This document shows, piece after piece, positions 44,778 to 56,100 of a stretch of DNA of 64,000 nt (within the stretch, counting starts at the first letter, position 1; each line of letters starts with the position of its first letter). Where the stretch lies: positions 1-64,000 of the forward strand of contig JAMPIV010017806.1 of the NCBI GenBank assembly GCA_024509875.1, read 5' to 3'. Made by a program: the position numbers and the translations under genes. Below the pieces are notes generated by a model. The model had not been told where the DNA came from. It worked only from the letters and a program-made list of their open reading frames with translations, and searched no databases. This stretch comes from Oreohelix idahoensis (lineage: Eukaryota > Mollusca > Gastropoda > Stylommatophora > Oreohelicidae).

Positions 44778-46057
44778 ACTGGTGTGCCAGCTTCCTGGGT
44801 CAACCTGCACAGTGACCATATTGAGAAGTAAACTACTGAGACCAGACGTTCCTTGGGGTCTGTTACGACACACAAATACATCAACAGTACAACTCTACAG
44901 TGATGTCAGCGTGACCTGTCCTGTCGACAGTATGCAGTAACTAGGTCAGCGTTTGTTGACATTTGGTTCGTTGGACATTTGCCATACAACTGACAGTGTT
45001 ACACAGCAAGCTTGGTTGAAACATAGAACATTACACATCAGGACTGGAGAATATTTGACAGTGTTTGCGAAAGGAAATGTTATTGAACTGAGAAGTCCTA
45101 CATTGATTGTTATCATTCACATCAACGATGGAGCTTCTATTTCTGTGTTGAATTTAAAATAATTAGACCAGAAGTATTTGTTTAATAAAGTACCACAGTA
45201 CTGTACTATTAGGCAGTGTAACTGAGCCTTCATTCCAACACATTCTTTCTGCAACACTCTATTTACATCATATTGCCATACTATTTATGCATTTATGTAT
45301 TTATGTTTAAATATTTATATGTGATATTTGTTTGTATCCAGCGGGTTGTTGTTTTGGTTGGGCGGTGTCACACAACAGAGTATCCCACGTAATAGAGGGT
45401 CTGATGTGTGCGTTTCTATAGGTGCAATTTTCTTGATTGAAAATTTGCTGCGACAGCTGTTGCTATTAGTGTTAGCTGTGAAGACTGTACTCATTGTTGT
45501 TTTTGTAATATTCCTCTGTTCTTTAGTTTGTTTTGATTTGTTTGTAATTTGTTGGTCTACCCTATTCTATCTTTCAGTTCTATTCTCAATTTATATTTAT
45601 ATACTGTGGCGTTATTTGTATTTGTTATCCTCTTGCGGTTTATCTTTTATTGTTTTTCCCATTTGATTTATTTCATCTCCGCAAATGTTTTCATGTTCTT
45701 CTGTATAACTGTTTTGTTTTGTGCCTGATCGACATACACTATTTAAAATATAGTTGATCATATAAATTGATGTACAAGAATCAACTGGTAGTTAATTGCT
45801 ATTACTAAAGGTACACAGTTGATGATATAAAACACTATTTCTGGTGCACTGCACTTATATTATAGAGTGAACCAGCAACTTATAGCTGTTATTATATAAG
45901 GATTTATACAAGACCTTTGTAAGGCTTGTTTCCCACAGTGATTGGGATAGTTAAGTACTATTTTCCACAGGTTAAAAAGTTATCATACAAGGTCTTTGAT
46001 TAAGACTAAGAAAGTGAATTTATTTACTTTTGCAAATTACTGATCTTATTAGACAAG
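44778..46057 (+). other. Element A leader (5' UTR)
   Basis: A 1.28-kb untranslated leader. Two short open frames (44,953-45,162 and 45,328-45,666) are not conserved in element C and are probably not genes. A dyad at 45,908-45,929 (ACAAGACCTT / AAGGCTTGT) is followed by CCCA-N7-TGGG at 45,932-45,946 and by a box ACAAGGTCTTTG-x-TTAAGACTAAG near 45,987. All three recur in element C's leader. The possible primer-binding site begins TGGTGTGCCAGC at 44,780. Confidence 0.7.
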
Positions 46058-49000
46058 ATGTCTACATTAGATTATTTTATCACACAAGGCAGGGCTCTTG
46101 ATAAGACTGGTCAGCAATTAGAAGAATGGGCAGTTGCTCAATATGACAAAGCATTAGCTGCAGAAGAGAGAAAACTTGCTGCTGCTGCTGAAGAAAGAAA
46201 AGCATTGATTGAGGAGAAAAGATTAGAAGCTGAGGAAAAAAAATTACAAAGAGAGGATGAACAAAAGAAATTGCAGATACAGACTGATGAAAAAAGATTC
46301 CAGATGGAAATGGAAAAAGAGAAAAGAAAGGATGAAGCTGCTGCAGAAGAGAGAAAATTACAAGCTGAAGCTCAAGAGAAAAAAGCAATAAGAGAACATG
46401 AACACAAAAGAGAACTTTTAGCATTTGAGTTAGAAAAGTTAAAGTTAACAAACATAAGTAATGTTAATCAAGCATCTGGTGGTAATGGTAAACCCTTTAC
46501 TTACAAGGTCAAGGTACCAGCGTTCAACCCTTCCAGTGATGACATAACATTCTGGCTAAATAGATTTGAACGCTCGTGTCGAGCCCATAATGTGGACAAA
46601 TCACAATATGCTAACCAGTTATCAGAAAATCTGAAAGGTGATTCTCTGACTAGTTTAAGTTTGGTTGAAGAGGCTGACAAAGATAACTATGATGTTATTA
46701 GGGCAGCCTTATTAAAGAAGTATCAGTTGTCTGAAGAGGGTTATCGGAAGTTGTTTAAGACAATGGTGCCTGAGGCAGGTGTAGAATTCTCAGAATTCAT
46801 TGCAAGGACACGTCTTACATTTGATCGTTGGATTGAGCTATCCAAAACAGAAAAAACTTATGAAGCACTTATGGACTTGATACTCAGAGACAAGATTATG
46901 TCAAGTATAAATAAACCTTTCCTCGAATTCTTACATGAGCGTAAACCTAAGTCTCTAAAAGAAATGGAACAGTATTGTACCCAATACGTCACTGCACATC
47001 CGGACGTAGCTATTAGCAACAGTAAGGTTAAAGAAGGTATGCCAGTTGCTTCTGCAACACCATACAACCCTAATCACTCTCACAAATTCCAAGGACCTCA
47101 AAATAGGTTTAATAAAAAAGGTAACTATTACAGTTATCAGAACCAAGGTAACCAATCATTTCAGGGTTCTTCTTCGAATACCTGGAGAAGAGCTGACAGC
47201 CCTCGATTCAGGGGTGGTCATAATTACAGGAACTTTCGCAAAGGAAGTCATTCTAGAAACTATCCAAGTTTTCCTTCATGGAGACAACAGGATCATAATT
47301 ACCGAGATACTCATTATAATGAATATGATGATAGTAACCAAAGGAGCTATGATTCAAACCCGAGTAGGGGTTATAATAGTGGAAACAATGATAAGTACAG
47401 AGGCAATAATAACAGAGGTAGAGCACAATTCAAAAAACATAAAGCTCATTACCAGGCGAACTCTGCACAGCAAGAGTCCCACGAAGCCTATAAACAAAAT
47501 AAAGATAATGATGACTCTAATAATATGGCATGTGCCGCTTTTGATTTTGGGAGAGCATCTCAGTGCCCCCAATGCAAAACATTATTTGAGCCAACCACAG
47601 TGTCTACTTTAAGCTGTGGCCATCCTCTTCCCGCTCTTCCTGCGTCAATCGCGCATGATGGGAGAGGTTCTCTTGTCTTACACAAAGGTTTAGTAAATGA
47701 CAATCCAGTCTCAGTACTTTTTGATTCTGGATGCACAACTATTGGGGTTAGGCAGTCACTCATAGATCCTTCTCATTCTACAGGCAAAGTAGTCAAATGC
47801 GTAACATTTGGCGGCACCATAGAGAAATACTCTACCGCTATCATTAGGATTGCTACTCCTTTCTTCACAGGAGATGTACACGCATGTCTTTTGCCGAATC
47901 CGATCGCTGATCTTATCATCGGTCGCATTCACGGAGTCAAAGAATGCACTCCGGAGCAAATTTCCGTTTGGGAAAATCAAAATATGCAATCTGCTAATGC
48001 GGTAGTCACTAGAGCTCAAGCTCTCAATATGCCTGAAACTTCATCTGTTGAAGATAATGAAGTGCATAACCAAGATGATCCCTTGGTAATTTCTCGTGAC
48101 TCGTTTATAAAACAACAAGAAGAAGATCCGACTCTTAAGAAATTCTTCACTCTTGTAACGAAAGGTGATCCGAATAAAGATTCAAATTGTAAATCTTGGA
48201 TTACAATGAAGAATGGCGTACTTGTACGTATGGTGCAAGACTCCACTAAGTCAAGTCATTCTCAAATTCTTGTACCCAAGAATTTGAGAGTTAAGATCTT
48301 ACAACATGCACACGACTCTCAGTGTGCTGGTCACATGGGTTTTTCCCGTACAAAGTCAAGAGTTCTTGCGGCTTTCTTTTGGCCTTTTGTGAACAAGGAC
48401 ATACGGATCTATTGTCGATCCTGTAAAGTATGTCAAGAAGTCAAATCCAAAGGTCCTCGTCATGCTGCGCCTATTCAGGCTGCAGATATTCCTATTCGTC
48501 CATTCCAGAAAATGGCGATAGACATCATTGGTCCATTCAAGATCAAATCTGCTAGAGGACATCAGTTTATCTTAACGTGTGTAGACATGTGCACACGTTG
48601 GCCAGAGGCTATCCCTCTAAAGAGCATTACTACCGCTGACATTGCAGATGCTCTTTGGCTTATATTTTCTCGGCTGGGATTCCCCGGAGAAATATTATCA
48701 GATCATGGCACCCAACTGATATCGGATACCATGTCTCAAGTAATGTCTACTCTACAGATAGAGAGATCTTTGAGTAGCATCTATCATCCTATGTCCAATG
48801 GGATGGTCGAGCGACTAAATAGAACACTTAAGAACTTATTAGGGAAGATAACTGAGGATCATCCTCAAGATTGGGATAGGGTTTTACCCGCGGCCCTCTT
48901 CGCGTACAGAGAGGTCCCCAATGAACATACAGGGTTTTCTCCCTTTGAACTTGTCTTTGGCGCGCGACCGCGCGGCCCAATGTCTTTGCTGCATGATCTT

Positions 49001-50905
49001 ATAACAGCTGACAATATTGACGATGACACAAAATCTTCTTACGAGTATGTCATCGCGCTGAGACAAAAGATTATCGAAGCATGCAAATTGGCAACGTCCT
49101 CTTCTGAATTTGCTAAGCAGAAGGCAAGACAATTTGCTAATAAGAAGAGAACTTTACGACAACTTTGTCCTGGTGACAAAGCATTTGTTTTGCTACCTTG
49201 TCGTGAAAATAGACTCCTTATTAGTTGGAAAGGTCCGTACGATATAATATCGAAAATTTCAGATGTTGACTACATCGTCGATATCAACGGGAAGCATAAA
49301 ACCTTCCACATCAATATGCTTACGGAGTTCCATGAACGTCCTGACTATCTACAGCCTATTTTCCAGGCAACGGACGATTCTCATGTCAAACATGGTCATT
49401 ACTCATCACTGTCTGTAATACAGGATGAGGAAACAAGTTTTTCGGATGTTAATCTTCCGCTTCCAATGATCCCACTTCATTCTAGTGAATCATGGAAAGA
49501 CGTTACTGTTTCTCCTGATTTGTCTCTAGGAGAACAGCGACAAGTTTCGTCTATGTTACAAACATTTCAGGATGTCCTCACTGACATCCCTGGACAAACT
49601 CATGTCATTGAGCATGACATTGTTCTAACTGAACATACTCCAATTAGGGTTAGACCTTATCCTATCCCTATACATTTCCAAACACAGGTTGAAAAGGAGT
49701 TGGATGAAATGATAGATTTACAAATAATCGAACCATCCACTTCTGCATATTCTTCGCCGATGGTTATTGTTCGAAAAAAAGACAATAACATACGTCTTTG
49801 CGTTGACTATCGCAAATTGAATCAAGTTACGAAGTTCGATGCTGAACCTATGCCTTTACTAGAAGAGCTACTTACTCGTCTTTCTAAATCGCATTTTTTC
49901 ACTAAACTTGATTTGTCTAAAGGATATTGGCAAGTTCCATTATCCGAACGCGCCAAACCTCTTACCGCTTTCTCTACTCCCAGAGGCCTTTTCCAATGGA
50001 ATTTTATGCCTTTCGGCCTTATGAACGCACCAGCTACATTTGTACGCATGATGCGTCGAATCCTATCGTATCGGTCAGATGTCATTGCTTATCTAGACGA
50101 CATCTGTCTTTTCAGCGATACTTGGGAAGATCACTATTCAGGGTTAGTTGAATTATTATCAACTCTGCGTGAGTATAACCTGACAGCAAAACCATCCAAA
50201 GCTTGTATTGGCTTTAGCGAAATTGCTTTCTTAGGCCATCGAGTAGGTCACGGTTTCTTGAAGACAGAAGACCATAATATCACTAAGATACTTAACATCT
50301 CTATCCCTAGGACTAAAAAGCAAGTGCGAAGTCTTTTAGGTCTCATACAATTTTATGGACGTTTCATTCCGAATCTGTCCTCTATCATGGCACCTCTCTC
50401 TACACTATTAAAGAAAGGGTCGCCTAACATGGTTCACTGGTCTCATGAATGCCAATCTTCACTAGAGAAGATCAAAACTATGTTTTCATCACCACCTATT
50501 TTAGTGTTACCTACAACAGATAAGACATTTGTTCTTCGTAGTGACGCTTCATCCACTGGGATTGGAGCGGCACTAATGCAAGAGTACTCTGGAACTCTGC
50601 ATCCTGTAATGTATATATCCAGAAAACTTAATGCGGCAGAAAGGAATTACTCGGTTTTAGACCGCGAATTATTGGCAATGGTTTGGTCAATTCTCAAACT
50701 CCAAAGATTCCTTCTGGGCGCGCATTTCGTAGTGGAAACTGACCAAAAAGCTCTTACGGCTATCCAAAGTAAGAACTTGAAGAGCTCGAGATCAACTCGA
50801 TACGCAATCGCTCTTCAACCTTTTCATTTCTCGGTACGAGCTATCCGTGGTTCAGAAAATGTGATGGCGGACATTCTGTCCAGATGCCCACATGATGCCA
50901 CTTAA
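46058..50905 (+). CDS. Element A gag-pol polyprotein (Gag-PR-IN-RT-RNase H order)
   Basis: The 1,615-residue retrotransposon polyprotein is in one frame. Residues about 30-135 are a Glu/Lys-rich coiled coil, and 145-320 are a gag capsid-like region. Residues 330-470 are Arg/Gly/Asn/Tyr-rich and basic, with no CCHC knuckle. At about 502-520 there is a C-P-Q-C...S-C-G-H motif. Protease active site D-S-G-C at 556. Integrase zinc finger H-H-C-C at about 750-795. Integrase catalytic D (AIDIIGPF) near 821, D in LSDHGTQ near 882 and E in NGMVERLN near 918, that is D-D-35-E. A GPY/F-like WKGPY block lies near 1,057. Reverse transcriptase spans about 1,210-1,400 with CVDYRKLN and the catalytic AYLDDICLF near 1,343. 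RNase H starts RSDASSTGIGAAL near 1,491 and runs to the end. The RT sequence is gypsy-like, but integrase precedes RT, as in Gmr1 elements. ATG context is GACAAGATGT. No frameshift separates gag and pol. Confidence 0.95.
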   Translation: MSTLDYFITQGRALDKTGQQLEEWAVAQYDKALAAEERKLAAAAEERKALIEEKRLEAEEKKLQREDEQKKLQIQTDEKRFQMEMEKEKRKDEAAAEERKLQAEAQEKKAIREHEHKRELLAFELEKLKLTNISNVNQASGGNGKPFTYKVKVPAFNPSSDDITFWLNRFERSCRAHNVDKSQYANQLSENLKGDSLTSLSLVEEADKDNYDVIRAALLKKYQLSEEGYRKLFKTMVPEAGVEFSEFIARTRLTFDRWIELSKTEKTYEALMDLILRDKIMSSINKPFLEFLHERKPKSLKEMEQYCTQYVTAHPDVAISNSKVKEGMPVASATPYNPNHSHKFQGPQNRFNKKGNYYSYQNQGNQSFQGSSSNTWRRADSPRFRGGHNYRNFRKGSHSRNYPSFPSWRQQDHNYRDTHYNEYDDSNQRSYDSNPSRGYNSGNNDKYRGNNNRGRAQFKKHKAHYQANSAQQESHEAYKQNKDNDDSNNMACAAFDFGRASQCPQCKTLFEPTTVSTLSCGHPLPALPASIAHDGRGSLVLHKGLVNDNPVSVLFDSGCTTIGVRQSLIDPSHSTGKVVKCVTFGGTIEKYSTAIIRIATPFFTGDVHACLLPNPIADLIIGRIHGVKECTPEQISVWENQNMQSANAVVTRAQALNMPETSSVEDNEVHNQDDPLVISRDSFIKQQEEDPTLKKFFTLVTKGDPNKDSNCKSWITMKNGVLVRMVQDSTKSSHSQILVPKNLRVKILQHAHDSQCAGHMGFSRTKSRVLAAFFWPFVNKDIRIYCRSCKVCQEVKSKGPRHAAPIQAADIPIRPFQKMAIDIIGPFKIKSARGHQFILTCVDMCTRWPEAIPLKSITTADIADALWLIFSRLGFPGEILSDHGTQLISDTMSQVMSTLQIERSLSSIYHPMSNGMVERLNRTLKNLLGKITEDHPQDWDRVLPAALFAYREVPNEHTGFSPFELVFGARPRGPMSLLHDLITADNIDDDTKSSYEYVIALRQKIIEACKLATSSSEFAKQKARQFANKKRTLRQLCPGDKAFVLLPCRENRLLISWKGPYDIISKISDVDYIVDINGKHKTFHINMLTEFHERPDYLQPIFQATDDSHVKHGHYSSLSVIQDEETSFSDVNLPLPMIPLHSSESWKDVTVSPDLSLGEQRQVSSMLQTFQDVLTDIPGQTHVIEHDIVLTEHTPIRVRPYPIPIHFQTQVEKELDEMIDLQIIEPSTSAYSSPMVIVRKKDNNIRLCVDYRKLNQVTKFDAEPMPLLEELLTRLSKSHFFTKLDLSKGYWQVPLSERAKPLTAFSTPRGLFQWNFMPFGLMNAPATFVRMMRRILSYRSDVIAYLDDICLFSDTWEDHYSGLVELLSTLREYNLTAKPSKACIGFSEIAFLGHRVGHGFLKTEDHNITKILNISIPRTKKQVRSLLGLIQFYGRFIPNLSSIMAPLSTLLKKGSPNMVHWSHECQSSLEKIKTMFSSPPILVLPTTDKTFVLRSDASSTGIGAALMQEYSGTLHPVMYISRKLNAAERNYSVLDRELLAMVWSILKLQRFLLGAHFVVETDQKALTAIQSKNLKSSRSTRYAIALQPFHFSVRAIRGSENVMADILSRCPHDAT

Positions 50906-51352
50906 CTGTTAAATATTGGATCTTTTTTAATATGTATAACTTTACAACAGTTATTTTTTGTTTCTTTACTAAGATACACATTTGTAATTTAATAATAGAA
51001 TGATGGTATCGCTACTTAGCGGTTTATTGATGTTTATTCACCGCTGTTCTTTGATGATTGTTTCTTCATAAATCATAAATTTAAGATTATAGTGTGAATT
51101 TTTGGTATGCATTGTATAATTACCAGAATTGTATTATACGTACATCACACCTTCCTGGAAACATTTATTCGTAGAGAAACAATTTCTCTCAGATTTTGAG
51201 ATATATTCTCACTGGTCATATTAGGAATTATAGTTATTCCTGATATTTTCATCTGCGCAGTATTCTTGCGTTGTGAGCCTATTCTACGTTGCTCCTAGAT
51301 GTATTTAAAAAAAAAAATTTTTTTTTTTTTTTCCCGGGAGGTGTGGTAAGAC
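50906..51352 (+). other. Element A 3' untranslated region and polypurine tract
   Basis: This is AT-rich sequence between the gag-pol stop and the 3' LTR. A small hairpin GAGAAA-CAA-TTTCTC lies near 51,174-51,190. An A-run and T-run near 51,308-51,332 are followed by CCCGGGAGGTGTGGTAAGAC abutting the LTR, the probable polypurine tract. Confidence 0.65.
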
Positions 51353-52930
51353 TGTAAAGGGCAATTTTTACTATCTTGCAATATAATACATTTATATACT
51401 TATTATGTTCGCAAATATTTTGTAAACAAAGTATTTCCTTTTTTAAGTGCTTAAGGAGAAGTCTTTTTTGAGTTACTTCCCTTGAAAGGAGTTCCGTCAT
51501 CTTCGATCGGACTCCGCGGACGATTCTAGGCCTACTGCGATTTATTCTTTGCCTGGGTAGGAATAGATTGTTCTTGCTTCAGTATATCTATGGCCTGAAT
51601 TTATACGTAGTGTTTGTATGAGTAGGACGAGTCTGTCTTATATATGGATATCTTTACATTTCTAAGTCGAACTATGTTGGTTGTCGCTAGAAAAGGTCAA
51701 AGGCTATGCAGCGGAAGTATCGCTAGCAAGGGGGTGTGATTCATGGCTGTCATCCTGTCGGGATGTCGAATTTTGTTGTAGCCGGCTTATCGCCGAAAAA
51801 GTGATCTATAAGTAGATGGGGAAAAGTGATAGTCATTTAGACATGTTGTATGTACTTTACCCCAGTGTTTATTCTCTTTTGCCAAGGAATGGCAAAGTTA
51901 TATTTCGCATAGAAAGGTAAAACCACAATTTATTATGAACTTGGGCTTCGCCATCGTTGTCGATAAGCAGATGCACAGTGGTACTTTTGAAAAGAATATT
52001 TATTCAAAGGAAGATGACATTCCTATGTATCAGCACTAGATTGTATGATATTATTCAATTACCTCTATGAGAGAAGCTATGAAGAAATGAGGACATTTAA
52101 CGAATGACCAATTTTGGTCTGTATCCAATAGTGAGTGAAGCTCACGAGAGAAGCACAGCCATGTTGAAATTCATATACTTTGTATTTATCGAGTGAGAAA
52201 AAGGGATGCCTGTACTATCGCTCGATGAACCAAGAGATCACTGCTACATGTGAGAACCCATGTCTGGGATTCCTATATCTTTATGGAAAATATATATATT
52301 GAACTTTACGTGAAGGGATATTCGCTAGACGAGGTTAGGTCTAGGAGCCTTCCTATATATTGGTTATGGTCTGACGTGCCCAGTCAGTAAAGCCAGATGA
52401 TTTACATGATGGAACTCTGAATGCTTATTTACGAATGCTCCATTATGATATTTGCCAAGCATGAATGCTAACTTAAGATGATATTCCTGTGATCAACATT
52501 ATGCTGTCTATGTCGACATTTGTTCCTGTAACCATACACGTACTGTCCAAGTGTGCGTCCCATTAAATGTTATAAAAAGACCACCGTAGTTCCAGTACTT
52601 CTTGAATTCGAACAGTGTGAGTATGAGTGATGTACTACTACCAACCTGTCAACTCTATCGAATCATTCTACCATTCGCGTTCTGACATTCCTATACACAC
52701 TCATTGTCTACACTCACATTCTTGTCGGAGCCTCATCACGTTCCAGGACAAGATGACCTGTATGACCAAAACTGTGCTGGGTTTAATGAGTTGACAATCG
52801 TTACACTTTACTACACCAGTCCCAACATCTACATTTATCAACTGGTGGACATTCACGTCATTTAACAAATAAAGCGTGATTCAACAACTAGTAGCCAGTA
52901 TGAGTTAACAACACTACACAGAGTTTAACA
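51353..52930 (+). repeat. 3' LTR of element A
   Basis: 1,578 bp, mate of 43,203-44,777, ending GTTTAACA directly before GATAC (52,931-52,935). Confidence 0.95.
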
Positions 52931-53177
52931 GATACATATTCAAGTTCTTTATAAAAAAGACTTGTGCCCATAGTGAGTGGGATATAAAGGAATTATTTTC
53001 CAAAGGTACTCAAGTGATTTTTTGTTACAAGATAACCATACAAGGTCTTTGTCTAAGACTAAGAGAGTGAAATAAAGTGAAGTGAGTATACACGTCTATT
53101 GTACAGACTTGTCTCCCATTGAAGTGGGATAAGGTAATTTATTTAATTTTTTCAGGTTTCTGATCTCAGTAGACAGA
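52931..53177 (+). other. Element C leader, second part
   Basis: Starts with the right GATAC duplication, then continues element C's leader to its ATG. It contains a dyad CAAGTTCTTT...AAAGACTTG (52,941-52,964), then CCCA-N7-TGGG (52,967-52,981), then the box ACAAGGTCTTTG-x-CTAAGACTAAG near 53,038, then another ACTTGT with CCCA-N6-TGGG (53,115-53,128). The same modules are in element A. Confidence 0.7.
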
Positions 53178-56100
53178 ATGTCTAATTTGGATTTCTTCAT
53201 CCAGCAAGGGTTAACCCTTGGTAAGTCTGGTAAAGAATTGGAAGAATATTCATCTGCTCAATTCGCCATTGCATTAAAGTCAGAAGAAAAGAAACAAAAA
53301 GAGGAAAATAAATTGAAAGCAGAAGCTGAACAAAGGAGAGCAGAAGCTGAACTAAAGAAGCTAGAAGCTGAGAATAGAAGGTTAGAACTTGAAGAAAAAA
53401 GGTATCAAAGAGAGGCTGATGAGAAAAAACTTCAAGCTGCTGCTGAGGAGAGAAAACTTCAAGCTGCTGCTGATGAAAGAAAATTCCAGATGGAAATGGA
53501 AGAAAAAAAAATTCAAGCTCAAGCTGCTGCTGAGGAGAAAAAACTCCAACTTCAAGCTGCTGCTGAGGAGAGAAAACTTCAAGCTGCTGCTGAGGAGAAA
53601 AACTCCAACTTCAAGCTGCTGCTGAGGCTGAAATTAGAAAAATGGAACATGAGGAAAGAAAACAGAAAATGGAACTTGAGGAAAGACTCGCGACTTTGGA
53701 GTTAGAGAAATTGAAATTGGCGAGTACGGGTGCTCAGCAAACAAATTCGAGTACGACAAAGGAGTTTGTTAGTAGGATTAAATTGCCTCATTTCAATCCT
53801 TTAAAGGATGACGTAGCGGATTATCTAGATAGATTCCAATTTTTATGCGATGCGCATAAGGTAAAAAAGGAAAAATATGTTGAACAGCTGATGGAATTTT
53901 TTACAGGTGACACAGTGACTACTCTTATGACAATAGACGAACATGAAAGGACTAATTATGATGTTGTCAGAGCAGCATTGCTAAAAAAAAATCAATTAAA
54001 AGAAGAAGACTATCGTCTTCGTTTTAGGACAATGTTTCCAGAAAATGGAGTAGATTTCTCTGAGTTTGTTACAAAAATACGTCGTACATTTACGCGATGG
54101 GTTGAGTTGTCTCAGACTGAGAAAACATTTGAAGGCCTAATGGACCTATTACTTCGAGATAAGGTTTTGTCATCTGTTAATGATTCTTTCCTTGCATTTC
54201 TTCATGAGCGTAAACCCAAAAACTTAAAAGACATGGAGGAATACTGTTACCAGTACGCCACCGCGCACCCCCATGCTACAGTTAGCAATTCTAAAGTGAA
54301 AGAAGGGTTGCCAGTTGCTTCGGCAGCACCATATGGCCCTAATTTCAATAAGAAATTTCAGGGTGCCCAACAAAACTGGAATAAGAGAAGTAATCAGAAT
54401 TACACGCATAAGCAGAGTAATCCAACATATGAAGGTTCTTCTTCTAAGAACTGGGGACGAGATGGTAGTTTTCGTAATTTTGGTGGTAATAATTATAGAC
54501 ACTTTCGCAAAGGTTATCACAATAAAAACTACCCAAGCTTTTCTGCTAGGGATAACCATTCTCGACGTCAAGAATATGACGATGGTGAATTTAGAAACCG
54601 GGATTCAAACCGGAATGATAACTACAATAGACAATATGATAACAATTACAGGGGAAATGATAATCGTGGTAGACCTAGATATAACAAAAGAAAAGATTTC
54701 CAACAGGCAAACTCTGCACAACAAGAGTTTGATGGAGCCGGTAATCAAGTAAATGATAGTGGTAACTCTAAGGCTATCACTGGTTGTGCTTTCGATTTTG
54801 GGAGAGCAACTGAATGCCCCCAATGCTTAACATTGTTCGACTCATCGACTGTATCTACCCTAAGTTGTGGTCACCCTCTTCCTCCTCTACCTGCTACAGT
54901 TGCGCATGATGGGAGAGGATCTCTCATCTTGAATAACGGTTTAGTGAATGATAGGCGGGTCTCAGTACTTTTCGATTCGGGATGTACTACCGTCGGGGTT
55001 AGGGAGTCTCTGACAGATCCTTGCTGTGCCACTGGAAAAGCGATCAAATGTGTTACATTTGGTGGTACTATGGAAAGTTATCCTACTGCTATTATTAGGA
55101 TTGACACTCCCTTCTTTAAAGGAGATGTCCATGCATGTCTTCTTCCTAATCCTATTGCGGATCTTATAATCGGTCGTATTCATGGGGTTAAGGAATGCAC
55201 CCCGCAACAAATTTCTATTTGGGAAGAACAAAACATTCAAACGGTCAATGCAGTGGTGACAAGAGCTCAAGCTCTTAATCCCTCAACTTCATCTGATGAT
55301 AGTAATGAAGTTGATAGCCAAGACGAGCACTTGGTGATTTCCCATGACTCGTTTGTTAAACGTCAAGAAGAGGATCCCTCTTTGAAGAAATTCTTCCTTC
55401 TTGCAAAGAAAGGGGATCCCAATCAAAATACGAATCACAAATCGTATATCACTATAAAGAATGGTATATTGGTACGAATGGTACAACACTCGGACAAGTC
55501 TATGCACTCGCAAATTCTCGTGCCTAAGTGTATGAGAGCCTTAATTCTTCAGCATGCACACGATTCTCAGTGTGCTGGACATATGGGTTTTTCCAGAACT
55601 AAAACTAGAGTCCTTGCGTCTTTCTTCTGGCCATTTGTTAATAAAGACATACGAATTTATTGCCGGTCTTGTAAAATTTGTCAAGAGGTCAAGTCTAGAG
55701 GTCCAAGACATGCGGCACCTATTCAGGCTGCAGATATTCCGATTCGGCCGTTTCAGAAAATGGCTATAGACATTATTGGCCCGTTTAAGATTAAGTCAGC
55801 CAGAGGACACCAATTTATCCTCACTTGCGTTGACATGTGCACGCGCTGGCCAGAGGCTATTCCTCTGAAGAGCATATCAACTGTCGATATCGCTGATGCT
55901 CTTTGGCTCATATTTTCTCGTCTGGGATTCCCCGGAGAAATATTGTCAGACCACGGCAGTCAATTAGTTTCGGACATTATGTCTCAGGTTATGGCTACGC
56001 TAGACATTAAAAGGTCTCTCAGTAGTATTTATCATCCAATGTCCAATGGATTGGTTGAACGTCTTAATAGGACACTAAAGAACTTACTTGGCACGATAAC

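Larger units (their letters stand above)
43203..52930 (+). mobile_element. Element A: intact Gmr1-order gypsy LTR retrotransposon
   Basis: 9,728 bp, complete: two LTRs of about 1.58 kb (TGTAAAGG to GTTTAACA), leader, one long gag-pol frame, purine-rich tract and exact GATAC duplications. It is inserted in the leader of element C in the same orientation. The LTRs differ by about 11 substitutions and a few small indels by eye (below 1 percent). Together with an open 1,615-codon frame, this suggests recent activity. Confidence 0.95.

Noticed and set aside
44953..45666. Two short frames in element A's leader as possible upstream genes
   Set aside because: They are not preserved in element C's homologous leader and lack known domains; treated as untranslated leader.
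46080..46451. 123-codon minus-strand frame
   Set aside because: Antisense to the coiled-coil part of element A gag-pol; it only reflects the Glu/Lys codon bias of the sense strand.
47046..47612. 188-codon plus-strand frame rich in Ile/Thr within element A
   Set aside because: An alternative register of the basic Asn/Arg/Tyr-rich gag region. The matching frame in element C (54,315-54,752) has a similar composition but the overlap follows from codon content; no separate start or conserved motif was seen.
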